From the NCBI GenBank assembly GCA_021782055.1, contig JAJXVP010000164.1:1-6304 (forward strand): a stretch of 6,304 nucleotides of DNA. Direction: 5' to 3'. How positions within the stretch are numbered: the first letter of the stretch is position 1; each line of letters begins with the position of its first letter. The DNA comes from a bacterium. Its GTDB lineage: Bacteria > Spirochaetota > Spirochaetia > JABEVK01. This document shows positions 1-6,304 of the stretch, piece after piece. Position numbers and translations under genes: made by a program. A model generated the notes under the pieces. It ran no database searches and was not told where the DNA came from. It saw only the letters and a program-made list of their open reading frames with translations.

Positions 1-113
1 CGGTCTTCAAGAACATCCACACGATAAATCAAGCCCAGATCAAGAATAGGAAGACCCAAATCGGGGTCAAGAACTTCACTAAGTGCTGTATAAACTTCAT
101 CGACGGTTGCCAC
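1..113 (-). CDS. DUF59/MIP18-family Fe-S cluster assembly protein, N-terminal part (runs off left edge)
   Basis: Reading leftward from a GTG at 113, 37 complete codons give a peptide beginning (M)ATVDEVYTALSEVLDPDLG and continuing LPILDLGLIYRVDVLED. The DPDLG and (I/V)xDLGLIY words are the hallmark of the DUF59/MIP18 domain, found in SufT, PaaD-like and other proteins that help build or insert iron-sulfur clusters in the cytoplasm. The start is supported by a perfect AGGAGG on the minus strand (plus-strand 120-125), six bases before the GTG. A putative promoter and an IscR-like palindrome lie just upstream, which suits an Fe-S homeostasis gene. The rest of the gene is outside the window, so stand-alone DUF59, SufT-like and fused (for example Mrp/ApbC N-terminal) forms cannot be told apart. 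The domain call is fairly safe; the exact gene name is not. Confidence 0.82.
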   Translation of the reverse strand, partial: MATVDEVYTALSEVLDPDLGLPILDLGLIYRVDVLED

Positions 114-126
114 CGGAGGCCTCCTG

Positions 127-151
127 ATACCTTATTACCATAATCAGGTAT
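127..151. promoter_or_regulatory. Probable IscR/Rrf2-type operator, 25-bp imperfect palindrome
   Basis: The half-site on the plus strand (127-137) is ATACCTTATTA and on the minus strand (151-141) ATACCTGATTA, separated by CCA; 10 of 11 half-site positions are complementary. The published type-1 IscR half-site is ATASYYGACTR. By hand the minus-strand half matches 10 of 11 and the plus-strand half 9 of 11, with the same overall length of 25 bp and the same ATA/TAT ends. The site lies between the putative -10 and the ribosome site of the leftward DUF59 gene, a position fit for repression. IscR is an Fe-S-binding Rrf2 regulator of Fe-S assembly genes; that this bacterium has one is inferred. Another Rrf2 member, such as a CymR-like cysteine regulator, is an alternative. 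Confidence 0.6.
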
Positions 152-162
152 TGACACTCACC

Positions 163-191
163 AAAATAGGCGAAATCTCGGGTTTGTTCAA
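163..191 (-). promoter_or_regulatory. Putative sigma-70 promoter of the DUF59 gene
   Basis: On the minus strand TTGAAC (plus 186-191) is separated by 17 bases from TATTTT (plus 163-168). The -35 box matches consensus at four of six positions and the -10 box at four of six. Transcription would start near 155-158, at the edge of the palindrome at 127-151, so a bound regulator there could block initiation. The prediction rests on spacing and box match only. Confidence 0.45.
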
Positions 192-325
192 GTCCGAAAG
201 CTTTAAATCGTGAATTTTTTAATGGTAACCAAGAAAAGGTCATTCCTAATGCTGACTACCAATGTCGGGATTACTTGCCCGCCGTCGTTCCTTTATGCTA
301 TCTTGAGACACAAATAGGAATCAAG

Positions 326-922
326 ATGAGGAATGCCGTGAAGAAAGCGCTCGTGGTCCTGTGCCACCCGAATAAAACAGGTTTCAACCAAGCCATCGCT
401 GAAAAAGCCGTTCAAGAGTTATCCCGGGACTACCATGTAGACTTTCTCGACCTCTACCGGAGTTCGTTTTCACCAGTCCTTCCCGCCGACGAGCTACCCC
501 GGCGTTTTAGCTTTGACGAAACGGTGTTAACCTATTCCGAGCTTGTAAAAAACGCCTCCGTTTTTGTTTTTGTTCACCCCGACTGGTGGGGCGGCCCTCC
601 GGCCTTGCTAAAAGGCTTTATTGACCGAGTGTTTCGTCCCGGCTTTGCCTACGATTTTGAAGGGAACGAGTTCCTGTCGTCGCGCAAAGTCGAGCTCTTA
701 GCGGGCAAGCAGGCCTTTGTGTTCAACACCACCGACTATACTCGTCCCGACGGTCTTTACCCCCCTGCCGAAATCTGGAAAACCAACATTTTCTCGTATT
801 GCGGCATCCATGATGCCCAGATCTACACCTTTTTTGACACCTACCACTCGACTTACGAGGCACGTCATGACTGGATCGAAGCGGTCGGTATAAAATTACG
901 CCAGAGTTTGACTCTCGTATAG
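326..922 (+). CDS. Flavodoxin-fold NAD(P)H/quinone oxidoreductase (Flavodoxin_2 family)
   Basis: The 198-residue product resembles the NQO1/MdaB/KefF group of FMN- or FAD-binding, cytoplasmic two-electron reductases of quinones and similar acceptors. Visible marks are a first beta strand with HPNKTGFNQAI (residues 14-24), which forms the flavin phosphate loop; HPDWWGGPPALLKGFIDRVF (84-103), the classic WxGxPAxLKGxxDRVF-type active-site stretch; and CGIHD (159-163) near the C-terminus. The ATG at 326 has AGGAA (316-320) five bases upstream; a GTG at 338 with GAGGA before it would also work, and an in-frame TTG at 275 lacks a ribosome site. The loop after strand 4 reads NTTDYTRPD where many relatives have a glycine-rich TTGG-type sequence, so substrate or cofactor preference may differ. 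No strong promoter is evident. The 3' end overlaps the convergent ABC gene by 27 bp. Confidence 0.85.
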   Translation: MRNAVKKALVVLCHPNKTGFNQAIAEKAVQELSRDYHVDFLDLYRSSFSPVLPADELPRRFSFDETVLTYSELVKNASVFVFVHPDWWGGPPALLKGFIDRVFRPGFAYDFEGNEFLSSRKVELLAGKQAFVFNTTDYTRPDGLYPPAEIWKTNIFSYCGIHDAQIYTFFDTYHSTYEARHDWIEAVGIKLRQSLTLV

Positions 923-2680
923 CCGAGCATAAACGCCTTTGACGCTCAGTAACTGCTCGTGGTTGCCTCGCTCGACGACTCGACCTTGGTCCAAGACAAG
1001 AATGGTATGCGCTTCCCGGATTGTAGAAAGTCGGTGAGCGATGACAAAACTGGTTCGGTTTTTTCTCAGCGAGAGCATCGCCTGCTGTAATTGCAACTCC
1101 GTTCGTGTATCGACGTTGCTGGTCGCTTCGTCAAGGATCAAAAGAGGCGGATCCATCAAAACGACGCGGGCAATCGCTAAAAGTTGTCGCTGTCCTTGAC
1201 TGAGCTGGGCTCCCCCTTCGGTGAGGTGAGTGTCATAACCGTGCGGTAGACGGCGTATAAAGGCATCGGCGTGAGACAACACTCCAGCCTTTTCGACCTC
1301 TTCATCGGTAGCGTCAGGGCACCCATACCTCAGGTTGTCCCGAACCGTCCCTGAAAACAAAAAGGTATCTTGCAACACCACTCCGAAGGCCTTTCGTAAA
1401 CTTGAACGAGTGTAATCCTTAACATCCTGACCATCTAACAAGACCTTTCCTTCGCTAGCCTCGTAAAAGCGAGTCAAGAGGTTGACCACCGTGGTCTTGC
1501 CCGCCCCTGTGGCGCCGACAAGGGCCAAGGTTTCGCCGGCAGGTACATGAAAGTTCACCTCGTGAAGGACCGGATTACCAGGCACATAACTAAAGGATAC
1601 GTTCTGAAACTCGACATCGCCGTGGCCATTTTGCCAAATTGTCCCCGGAACATCGGCCTCTTCGGGCTGGTCCATAATTTCTATGACACGTTCGGCCCCC
1701 GCTAAAGCGGCTTGAAGGGTATTCCAAATCGTTGCCAAGTCGTTGATCGGCCGAACAAACTGACGAGAGTACACTAAAAAGCTGGCAATGAGGCCCACAG
1801 TGACCAAACCCTGAAGCGCCATCCACGAACCAGCCACCCCTACGGCAACAAAACTGAGGTTGCCGATCACGTTGGTGAGGGGCATAGCCAACCCCGCCCA
1901 GGTTTGAGCCCGAACGGCAATTTGAGCCAGGCGGCTATTTTGTCGTTCAAATTCTTGCACCACAGACTCTTCGCGATGAAAGGCCTTAACGATATCGAAG
2001 CCAGTGACAGTCTCTTCAATATGACCATTCAAAAGCCCCAAAGTCCTTTGTTGCTCTTGAAACAGCTTTCTGGTCCGTGAGGTAATCACCCTGCTGAGCA
2101 CAATAACCAAGGGGGCCCCCAGTAAGGCCGCCAACGTCAACCAAGGGCTCAAAAGTAACATCATCGTCAACGAACCCAAAATGGCGATCACCGAACTCAT
2201 CAGCTGGGTGGTCGATTGGGCTATGGCCGAGCTTACCGCGTCAATATCGTTGGTAAACCGACTCATTAGGTCACCGTCTGGCCGAAAGTCAAAAAACGCC
2301 ACCGGTAAGCGGTCAAGCTTGGCAAACAAGCTCGTACGCAACCCTGCAACGACCCGCTGCGAGAGCCCAGCCATCGTCCACTGCTGGGTGGTGTTTAATA
2401 AAGCGTCCAGCAGGTACCCCGCCAGCAACGCCAGCAAAAGCCAACCAAGGCCACGACCCAAAGCGTCAATGCTTTTTCCCATCAACCAGGGCAGACTCAG
2501 CAGGATAAGACCATCTAACAGCACGACAAGCGCCATAAAAGCCATCATGCGGCTCTGCGGCTTGAACCAGTGCGACATCCGTTTTAGGGTTTGCCAGGGT
2601 CGTTTTGCTGTTACCGGGGGGGCAAAGCGGGCATCGCGCCGAGAGGTAAAGTTTTGGCCGGGGTGGTGCCGATCAGACAT
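896..2680 (-). CDS. ABC exporter half-transporter with canonical catalytic NBD (heterodimer partner, second gene)
   Basis: The 594-residue protein fuses an N-terminal six-helix membrane domain (helices near 45-68, 78-95, 156-177, 181-199, 265-289, 291-308) to a C-terminal ATPase domain. It has Walker A GATGAGKT (389-396), Q-loop Gln437, signature LSQGQ (493-497), Walker B LLILDE with catalytic Glu518, and H-loop His549. LSQGQ instead of LSGGQ is typical of one subunit of heterodimeric exporters such as TM287/288, BmrCD and LmrCD. The ATG at 2680 is preferred: it is preceded by AGGGGG six bases away and overlaps the end of the upstream gene by 8 bp, which implies translational coupling. An in-frame GTG at 2710 lacks a ribosome site. 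A polar, basic 35-residue leader precedes the first helix, as is common in this subunit. The substrate is unknown; drugs, peptides or lipids are family possibilities. Confidence 0.93.
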   Translation of the reverse strand: MSDRHHPGQNFTSRRDARFAPPVTAKRPWQTLKRMSHWFKPQSRMMAFMALVVLLDGLILLSLPWLMGKSIDALGRGLGWLLLALLAGYLLDALLNTTQQWTMAGLSQRVVAGLRTSLFAKLDRLPVAFFDFRPDGDLMSRFTNDIDAVSSAIAQSTTQLMSSVIAILGSLTMMLLLSPWLTLAALLGAPLVIVLSRVITSRTRKLFQEQQRTLGLLNGHIEETVTGFDIVKAFHREESVVQEFERQNSRLAQIAVRAQTWAGLAMPLTNVIGNLSFVAVGVAGSWMALQGLVTVGLIASFLVYSRQFVRPINDLATIWNTLQAALAGAERVIEIMDQPEEADVPGTIWQNGHGDVEFQNVSFSYVPGNPVLHEVNFHVPAGETLALVGATGAGKTTVVNLLTRFYEASEGKVLLDGQDVKDYTRSSLRKAFGVVLQDTFLFSGTVRDNLRYGCPDATDEEVEKAGVLSHADAFIRRLPHGYDTHLTEGGAQLSQGQRQLLAIARVVLMDPPLLILDEATSNVDTRTELQLQQAMLSLRKNRTSFVIAHRLSTIREAHTILVLDQGRVVERGNHEQLLSVKGVYARLYESQTLA

Positions 2681-4421
2681 ACGAGACCCCCTGGGAGGAA
2701 AGAATTTCACGGTAAACGGGGCAGGCCTTTACCAGCTGGTCATGGGTCCCCGCTCCCGCCAATTGCCCTTGCTCTAAGACCAAAATGAGGTCCGCCTTCC
2801 GAACGGCCGAGGCTTTTTGCGACACCTGAAAAATCGTCATTTGCCCTGACAGAGCCTTCATGGCCTTAAGAATCTGAGCCTCGGTCCAGGCATCAAGCGC
2901 ACTAAACGAATCATCAAGAATTAGCAAGCTAGGCCGTCTGACCAAAGCCCTGGCGAGCGTCAAACGTTGTTTTTGCCCCCCTGAAAGCGTCATACCCCGT
3001 TGTCCGACCGGTGTGTCCCACCCCGAAGGAAAGCTTTCAATAAAACTCATCGCTTGGGCAATTTCGCATGCCTGAGCCAGCTCTTGGTCGTTTGCCTCGG
3101 CCCGTCCCCACAACAGGTTTTCACGGATTGTGCCGCCAAACAGCACGGCTTTTTCGGGTACCCAGGCCAACTGTTGACGCCAAAGCCCTAGGTCCCAGTC
3201 CGGAAGAGGCCTTCCCCCTGCCTGCAAAACGCCTTCATCGGGGTCAAAAAACCGGGGTAAAAGCCGCGCCAGGGTTGATTTTCCACTCCCCATGGCCCCC
3301 AAAACTCCCACCGTCATTCCCTCGTCAATCGTAAAGGACAGCCCCCGCAAAGTCCACGTCTCGGCTTCGGGGAAGCGAAAACTTAGCTCACGAGCCTCAA
3401 GTTTGCCCAGCGACTTTGCCTGGAACGTTCCGGTAACCAATAGCCCCGAACGGGGTGCTTTGAGGATTTCGGTGACACGTTCCACCGAGGCCTTGGCCCG
3501 GACAAATACCATCAGCACAAAACCTGTCATTACCAAAGCGAACAGGATCTGCGTTATATAGTTTACAAAGGCAATAATCGTTCCCGGCTCCATTTGGCCC
3601 CGTGCCGCTAAGGCATTTCCCCACGATAAAAGAAAAACCACCGCCAAATTGACAATCAAAGAAACCAACGGGTTAAACAAAGCGACAACCCGGCCTGCAG
3701 TTGTCGAGGTTCTCGACAAATCGTTGTTGGCCTCGGCAAACCTTTTTTGTTCGGTGGCAAACTGGTCAAAAGCCTTGACTACGCGAATTCCGCGCAAGAC
3801 CTCGCGCACCAACGAGTTCACCCTATCAACACCTTTTTGAACCAACCGGAACAGGGGGAACCCTCGCGACGCATTCCACCAACCAGCCAACGCCACCAAC
3901 GGTACCACCACCAAAAAAATCAACGAGAGTTTGAGGTTGAGCAAGGAAGCCATCACCAAGGCCCCTACACCCAAAAGCGGAGCTTTCGCAAAAACCCGCA
4001 TGATGCCGTTAACAAAGTTCTGAATTTGCGTAACGTCATTGGTCAAACGGGTAACCAAGGTTGACGGCTCAAAGCAGGCATACTCACGATGGGTAAAACC
4101 TTGAACGCGACGATACAACCCCGACCGCAAATCCGCACCAAACTTTTGCGATACCACGCTCGCCAGACGGTTACGAATCAAGGCGGCCCCGGCACCGATC
4201 CCGGCGATCAACAGCATAAAAAGACCTTGGTGGGCCACCAGATCCAGGCGGTGTTGGCGGACCCCTTCGTCAATAAGTCGCGCCAGGAGCGTGGGCTGAA
4301 GCAAATCGCAAAAGGCTTCAACTCCGACAAAAGATACACCTAGAATAAAAAGTCCCCGGTAACGGCTCCAAAACAAACTGACTACCGACTCTGACTCAGA
4401 AAAAGACGAACGCTGTGGCAT
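2673..4421 (-). CDS. ABC exporter half-transporter with degenerate NBD (heterodimer partner, first gene)
   Basis: This 582-residue membrane-ATPase fusion is the first gene of the exporter pair. Six helices are visible (about 23-50, 67-87, 139-160, 163-182, 245-268, 280-307). The ATPase domain has Walker A GAMGSGKST (375-383) and an intact LSGGQ (479-483). Its other catalytic positions deviate: the Q-loop reads WVPEK with Glu423 for Gln, Walker B LLILDD has Asp504 for Glu, and the H-loop His is Gln535. Asp and loss of His are known for the degenerate site of TM287-like subunits, which pairs with the LSQGQ of the partner; Glu in the Q-loop is less usual. The ATG at 4421 is the only conventional start near the domain edge, but AGGG lies almost against it and no well-spaced ribosome site is seen. 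An in-frame TTG at 4457 is an alternative. The gene diverges from cysH. Confidence 0.92.
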   Translation of the reverse strand: MPQRSSFSESESVVSLFWSRYRGLFILGVSFVGVEAFCDLLQPTLLARLIDEGVRQHRLDLVAHQGLFMLLIAGIGAGAALIRNRLASVVSQKFGADLRSGLYRRVQGFTHREYACFEPSTLVTRLTNDVTQIQNFVNGIMRVFAKAPLLGVGALVMASLLNLKLSLIFLVVVPLVALAGWWNASRGFPLFRLVQKGVDRVNSLVREVLRGIRVVKAFDQFATEQKRFAEANNDLSRTSTTAGRVVALFNPLVSLIVNLAVVFLLSWGNALAARGQMEPGTIIAFVNYITQILFALVMTGFVLMVFVRAKASVERVTEILKAPRSGLLVTGTFQAKSLGKLEARELSFRFPEAETWTLRGLSFTIDEGMTVGVLGAMGSGKSTLARLLPRFFDPDEGVLQAGGRPLPDWDLGLWRQQLAWVPEKAVLFGGTIRENLLWGRAEANDQELAQACEIAQAMSFIESFPSGWDTPVGQRGMTLSGGQKQRLTLARALVRRPSLLILDDSFSALDAWTEAQILKAMKALSGQMTIFQVSQKASAVRKADLILVLEQGQLAGAGTHDQLVKACPVYREILSSQGVSYV

Positions 4422-4505
4422 ACCCTGAGCATAAGTCAGACCGGGCCCTGGGAGCAACCAGGCTTTTTCGTCGTTAAGAAAATCCTAAGGGGAAATCTTT
4501 GATTG

Positions 4506-4534
4506 TTGACATATTCTATTGGCTTGATTATGAT
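4506..4534 (+). promoter_or_regulatory. Near-consensus sigma-70 promoter of the cysHDN operon
   Basis: TTGACA (4506-4511) is a perfect -35 box, followed by exactly 17 bases and TATGAT (4529-4534), five of six matches to the -10 consensus. Transcription should begin near 4541, giving a leader of about 62 bases before the cysH ATG. A promoter this strong usually needs a repressor or other control, but no clear palindromic operator is seen over it. Confidence 0.75.
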
Positions 4535-4541
4535 ACCTAGC

Positions 4542-4589
4542 AAACGGGCGCATCTTGTCTGATTAAAAAAACAACTCTGGTCCCCGTTT
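4542..4589 (+). promoter_or_regulatory. Possible long-range stem in the cysH leader
   Basis: AAACGGG (4542-4548), at the predicted 5' end of the transcript, is exactly complementary to CCCGTTT (4583-4589), which ends one base before the ribosome site AGAAGGA (4590-4596). The 7-bp stem would enclose a 34-base A-rich loop. It could protect the 5' end or affect access to the ribosome site. It does not match a riboswitch class I recognise, and chance pairing is possible. Confidence 0.25.
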
Positions 4590-4602
4590 AGAAGGATTTG
4601 CT

Positions 4603-5382
4603 ATGGAAACCCTCCCTAAGGCTTGGCCCGAGTGGCTCGAAACAGTAAAAACCCTCAGCCTAAGCGACTTTATAGCTTGGGCGCTTCGAACCTTTAGCCC
4701 TGCGTTGGCGTTTTCAACCTCGTTGGGCCGCGAAGACCAACTGTTATTGTGGCAGCTGGATCAAACTATCGCCGCCTTAGGCCTTTCGACAGCAGCCCTG
4801 GACATTTTTACCCTAGACACCGGTCGACTCCATCCCGAGACTTATGAGCTTTGGGAAACTAACCGAGAAAGCTTTCGCCTGCCTGTGCGCGGGGTCTACC
4901 CCGAGGCTAGCGCCGTCGAAGCCTACGTTAACGCTCAAGGTATCAACGGCTTTTACCGGAGCCTAGAAAGCCGTAAAGCCTGCTGTCAGGTTCGTAAAGT
5001 CGAGCCTTTGAAACGCGCTTTGAAGGGGAAAAGGGCATGGATTACTGGCCGGCGAGCCGATCAAGCGGCCACACGCCAAAAACTTCCCCTTTTAGAGTGG
5101 GATTCAGGCTTTGGGCTTGTCAAAATCAACCCCTTAGCCGAGTGGACTCAACAACAAATCGAAGCCGAAATTGCGCTTCACAAAATCCCTGTGAGCGCGC
5201 TTCACGCTCAAGGCTACCCGAGTATTGGTTGCGCACCTTGTACACGCCCCATCGCTGACGGTGAAGAGGAACGAGCGGGCCGCTGGTGGTGGGAGAATCC
5301 TGAGCACAAAGAATGCGGCCTGCACCTGGCCGTCGAACCAAAATTTCGTTTTCAAAGGGAGGAAGCCCATGGACCATCTTGA
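4603..5382 (+). CDS. cysH: Adenylyl-sulfate (APS) reductase, [4Fe-4S] type
   Basis: The 259-residue protein belongs to the CysH/PAPS reductase family, which reduces activated sulfate to sulfite with electrons from thioredoxin in the cytoplasm. Visible are the nucleotide-binding loop [11 protein letters not shown] (38-48), [13 protein letters not shown] (71-83), [12 protein letters not shown] (147-158), and the C-terminal ECGLH with catalytic Cys238. Two extra pairs, Cys127-Cys128 (KACC) and Cys210/Cys213 (GCAPC), are the cluster ligands that mark the APS-using, [4Fe-4S] branch rather than the E. coli PAPS reductase. The ATG is preceded by AGAAGGA with six bases of spacing. It is the first gene of the operon, behind a strong promoter, and its end overlaps cysD by 14 bp. 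No APS kinase gene is visible, in keeping with APS as the substrate. The APS preference is inferred from the cysteines. Confidence 0.95.
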   Translation: METLPKAWPEWLETVKTLSLSDFIAWALRTFSPALAFSTSLGREDQLLLWQLDQTIAALGLSTAALDIFTLDTGRLHPETYELWETNRESFRLPVRGVYPEASAVEAYVNAQGINGFYRSLESRKACCQVRKVEPLKRALKGKRAWITGRRADQAATRQKLPLLEWDSGFGLVKINPLAEWTQQQIEAEIALHKIPVSALHAQGYPSIGCAPCTRPIADGEEERAGRWWWENPEHKECGLHLAVEPKFRFQREEAHGPS

Positions 5383-6247
5383 TAAGCTTGAAGCTCAGTC
5401 GGTATTCATCTTTCGCGAGGCCTACCGAAAGTTCAAACACTTGGCCATGTTATGGTCCATCGGTAAGGACAGTACGGTTTTGTTGTGGTTGGCACGCAAG
5501 GCCTTCTTTGGCCACGTCCCCCTTCCCCTGGTCCATATTGATACCTCTTACAAAATCCCGGCCATGATTGCCTACCGCGATCAGCTTGCCCGGGAATGGA
5601 AGCTCAATATGGTTTGGGGCCAAAACACCCAGGCCATTCGTGAAGGGCAAACCTTTCCCTTGGGTAAGGTTGATCGCCTTACCTGCTGTGGAAGCCTGAA
5701 ATCCGAAGCCTTAAAACACACCCTAGCCGGGGACTGGCCCCGCTGGAGACTCAACCACACCACAGGTCAATACGAACAAGACCCCGACCGCGAACCCTAT
5801 ACAGGCGTTATTGTTGGGGTCCGCGCTGACGAAGAAGGAAGCCGCAGTAAAGAACGCTACTTTTCGCCCCGCGACAAGCACAACGACTGGAACGTCGATG
5901 ACCAACCCCCTGAGCTGTGGAACCAATTCAAAACAGACTTTGCGCCGGGCACGCATATTCGGATTCACCCCTTGCTCGATTGGACAGAACTCAATATTTG
6001 GGAATACATCGACCGTGAGAACATTCCCGTGACCGACCTGTATTTTAACCGAGGGGACGGCAAACGCTACCGCAGTCTAGGGTGCTATCCGTGCACCCAG
6101 CCTGTGACCTCCGAAGCACGCAACGTCAAAGAGATTTTGGCCGAATTGCGAACAGGAAAGTTTGCCCACATTGCCGAACGAGCAGGTCGGGCTCAGGACA
6201 AAGATGGCGGTGGGTTAGAAAGTCTTCGCCGCGACGGCTACATGTAA
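5369..6247 (+). CDS. cysD: Sulfate adenylyltransferase subunit 2 (small, ATP pyrophosphatase-type subunit)
   Basis: CysD catalyses formation of APS from ATP and sulfate, driven by GTP hydrolysis in its partner CysN. The 292-residue product is close to the roughly 300 residues usual for the family. The PP-loop SIGKDS (30-35), [16 protein letters not shown] (56-71), TCC (105-107), [17 protein letters not shown] (149-165), [12 protein letters not shown] (237-248) and the C-terminal [20 protein letters not shown] (273-292) are all family-typical. The ATG at 5369 has GGAGG (5358-5362) six bases upstream and lies inside the last codons of cysH, so the two are probably translationally coupled. The reading frame is open further upstream, to 5225, but that part lies over cysH and has no homology I recognise. 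cysN follows 10 bases after the stop. Confidence 0.96.
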   Translation: MDHLDKLEAQSVFIFREAYRKFKHLAMLWSIGKDSTVLLWLARKAFFGHVPLPLVHIDTSYKIPAMIAYRDQLAREWKLNMVWGQNTQAIREGQTFPLGKVDRLTCCGSLKSEALKHTLAGDWPRWRLNHTTGQYEQDPDREPYTGVIVGVRADEEGSRSKERYFSPRDKHNDWNVDDQPPELWNQFKTDFAPGTHIRIHPLLDWTELNIWEYIDRENIPVTDLYFNRGDGKRYRSLGCYPCTQPVTSEARNVKEILAELRTGKFAHIAERAGRAQDKDGGGLESLRRDGYM

Positions 6248-6257
6248 GGAAAGCACC

Positions 6258-6304
6258 ATGAAACAAATTGAACGCGAACAATTTCACTTGGTTGTGGTCG
6301 GCCA
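6258..6304 (+). CDS. cysN: Sulfate adenylyltransferase subunit 1 (GTPase), N-terminal fragment (runs off right edge)
   Basis: Only 15 complete codons are present, reading MKQIEREQFHLVVVG and then a split codon consistent with His or Gln. A short polar lead followed by a hydrophobic strand ending VVVG(H) is the first beta strand before the P-loop of EF-Tu-like GTPases such as CysN (VVGHVDHGKST type). The start has AAGGA (6246-6250), overlapping the cysD stop, seven bases upstream. Position directly after cysD in the same direction makes CysN the strong expectation. Whether it is plain CysN or a CysNC fusion with an APS kinase domain cannot be seen. Confidence 0.8.
   Translation, partial: MKQIEREQFHLVVVG

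Noticed and set aside
115..124. Perfect 10-bp palindrome GGAGGCCTCC next to the GTG start of the DUF59 gene.
   Set aside because: With no loop it cannot form a hairpin, and half of it is simply the Shine-Dalgarno sequence.
275..304. TTGCCC and TATCTT, 18 bases apart, as a promoter for the oxidoreductase gene.
   Set aside because: Both boxes match only four of six positions, and the predicted start would fall just before or within the ribosome site.
249..317. A 22-codon ORF in the leader of the oxidoreductase gene whose stop lies in that gene's ribosome site.
   Set aside because: It has only a loosely spaced AAAAGG before it, no run of regulatory codons and no recognisable sequence; an ORF of this length is expected by chance.
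1429..2520. Direct repeat gaccatctaaca at 1429-1440 and 2509-2520.
   Set aside because: Both copies encode a Leu-Asp-Gly stretch inside the same gene, and nothing around them is repeated; this is coincidence of codons.
2181..2777. Long plus-strand open frame opposite the exporter genes.
   Set aside because: It is antisense to well-supported ABC motifs, shows no recognisable domain and has a composition expected of a shadow frame.
2673..4421. CydDC-type cysteine/glutathione exporter, suggested by the neighbouring cys genes.
   Set aside because: The LSQGQ subunit and the TM287/288-like pattern of degeneration fit the multidrug-type heterodimers better, and the pair is divergent from the cys operon with no cyd genes nearby.
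4525..4543. Words TGATTATG and ATACCT at the cysH promoter, also present in the IscR-like palindrome.
   Set aside because: They occur in a different arrangement, the second half-site is missing, and full-length alignment gives only about half the positions; the similarity is largely the -10 box itself.

Overview
The window holds two complete two- or three-gene units, one stand-alone oxidoreductase gene, and genes cut off at both ends. It is bacterial, with dense coding, moderate GC and Shine-Dalgarno-led genes. The taxon cannot be fixed from this sequence. A heterodimeric multidrug-type ABC exporter with an LSQGQ subunit, and a CysD followed by a CysN that opens with a VVVGH-like P-loop strand, recall anaerobic or sulfur-associated lineages such as Clostridia-like Bacillota, spirochaetes or deltaproteobacteria. 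This is an impression, not a determination.

Left edge (1-325). The 5' end of a leftward DUF59/MIP18-type gene (iron-sulfur cluster assembly) runs off the window. It has a good promoter, a strong AGGAGG ribosome site, and between them a 25-bp imperfect palindrome at 127-151 that closely resembles a type-1 IscR (Rrf2 family) operator. A rightward flavodoxin-fold NAD(P)H/quinone oxidoreductase gene (326-922) follows the intergenic region.

Centre (896-4421). Two leftward, translationally overlapping genes encode the half-transporters of a heterodimeric ABC exporter. The upstream gene carries a degenerate nucleotide-binding domain, with Asp for the catalytic Glu, Gln for the H-loop His and Glu for the Q-loop Gln. 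The downstream gene carries a canonical catalytic Glu and His but an LSQGQ signature. The 3' end of the downstream gene overlaps the convergent flavodoxin-fold gene by 27 bp.

Right side (4422-6304). A divergent intergenic region carries a near-consensus sigma-70 promoter (TTGACA, 17 bp, TATGAT) that reads into a cysH-cysD-cysN operon for assimilatory sulfate reduction. CysH has the paired cysteines of a [4Fe-4S] adenylyl-sulfate (APS) reductase, so APS made by CysDN could be reduced directly to sulfite without APS kinase. The operon continues past the right edge.

Links between the parts. The only functional connection the sequence supports is iron-sulfur and sulfur metabolism: an Fe-S assembly gene under a probable Fe-S-sensing operator, about 4.5 kb from an Fe-S-dependent sulfate assimilation operon. 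The exporter and the oxidoreductase have no demonstrated role in that pathway. I did not find a clearly new multi-gene system here.
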